NCBI GenBank assembly: GCA_963735455.1
Contig: CAVTKZ010000002.1
Span: forward strand, 1-64,000
Origin: Palsa-1033 sp963735455
GTDB lineage: Bacteria; Chloroflexota; Limnocylindria; Limnocylindrales; CSP1-4
DNA: 64,000 bases
Direction of reading: 5' to 3'
A model generated the notes under the pieces. The model made no database searches. It was given only the letters and a program-made list of their open reading frames with translations, and was not told where the DNA came from. Below, piece after piece: positions 63,808 through 64,000 of this stretch. A program made the position numbers and the translations under genes. Positions within the stretch are counted from its first letter, which is position 1, and each line of letters begins with the position of its first letter.

Positions 63808-64000
63808 GTGAACCTGGTCTGGCGACACCGTTCGCTGTTCGTGCTCCTCGGGTTGGGCCTCGCCCTCCGGCTGGTGCTGGCGCTGGTCGTGTTCCCGGGC
63901 CAGGGGCTGTCGAGCGACCTGGGCTTCTTCGAGGGCTGGGCCACGACCCTGGCCAAGGTTGGCCCCGGCGCCTTCTACGCCACGGCCAGCTCAGCCAACT
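63808..64000 (+). CDS. Start of a polytopic membrane protein (glycosyltransferase-like), cut by the window edge
   Basis: 64 residues from GTG at 63808, four bp after GGAG. VNLVWRHRSLFVLLGLGLALRLVLALVVFPGQGLSSDLGFFEGWATTLAKVGPGAFYATASSAN has a hydrophobic helix followed by an acidic, Gly/Ser-rich loop with FEGW; this opening (helix, then DLGFFEGWA) is typical of GT39/PMT- or GT83-type mannosyltransferases, where Asp in the first external loop is catalytic. The fragment does not reach further motifs. Confidence 0.6.
   Translation, partial: MNLVWRHRSLFVLLGLGLALRLVLALVVFPGQGLSSDLGFFEGWATTLAKVGPGAFYATASSAN

Overview
This is a 64 kb piece of a high-GC bacterial chromosome (most intergenic and coding sequence near 70% G+C), densely packed with single-copy housekeeping and accessory genes and carrying no rRNA, tRNA, CRISPR array, phage module or intact insertion sequence that I can see. 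Starts are often GTG or TTG behind AGGAGG-type ribosome sites. Surface proteins look monoderm (WxL-type protein, a DUF916-like partner, a membrane-anchored Pro/Ala-rich stalk protein) and nothing points to an outer membrane. I infer a Chloroflexota lineage of the Limnocylindria/Ellin6529 kind; an Actinomycetota relative is the main alternative. No marker gene settles this.

Layout. 0-10 kb: end of an unknown membrane gene, a broken Hsp15-like gene, class III nucleotide cyclase, cupin, LUD protein with a palindromic operator, DinB, MFS exporter, a double-length AI-2E family transporter, GNAT, small membrane proteins, and a divergent MarR / small barrel-protein pair. 10-20 kb: mgsA with a GNAT, hypothetical genes, a lipoprotein, a class III aminotransferase, a TetR plus DHA2 MFS efflux unit with matching operators, a PCD-VOC fusion and a DUF1003 protein. 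20-33 kb: a secreted 960-residue protein with three VTGYF repeats, a three-gene WxL/DUF916 surface cluster, a GT87-type transferase, a methyltransferase, two secreted proteins. 33-40 kb: GlsB/YeaQ, DoxX, MFS, a response regulator, then metal homeostasis: a Fur-family gene divergent from a NiCoT nickel/cobalt transporter, a YHS protein and a P1B copper ATPase with a CsoR-like operator. 40-51 kb: GT4 glycosyltransferase, PaiB, and a four-gene MacB/FtsX-type export operon (two ATPases, two very large permeases). 51-64 kb: an S53 protease with three identical 408-bp repeats, a GH13 enzyme, a flavin monooxygenase, an M19 dipeptidase, a fluoride riboswitch with crcB, an ABC exporter, a BNR-repeat/MoaD pair, and the start of a polytopic protein.

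A striking property is the density of single-base frameshifts: I count more than 30, in about 14 genes (for example copA, both FtsX permeases, the Hsp15-like gene, fur, NiCoT, tetR and the ABC exporter), each leaving the protein perfectly recognisable on both sides of the break. Consensus indel errors of a long-read assembly explain this better than true decay. The most interesting non-coding items are two related hairpins with CCUCC-rich loops (18.8 and 28.3 kb), a 158-bp long palindrome bounded by TGTACT/AGTACA (63.5 kb), the fluoride riboswitch, and several operator palindromes that match their adjacent regulator genes.
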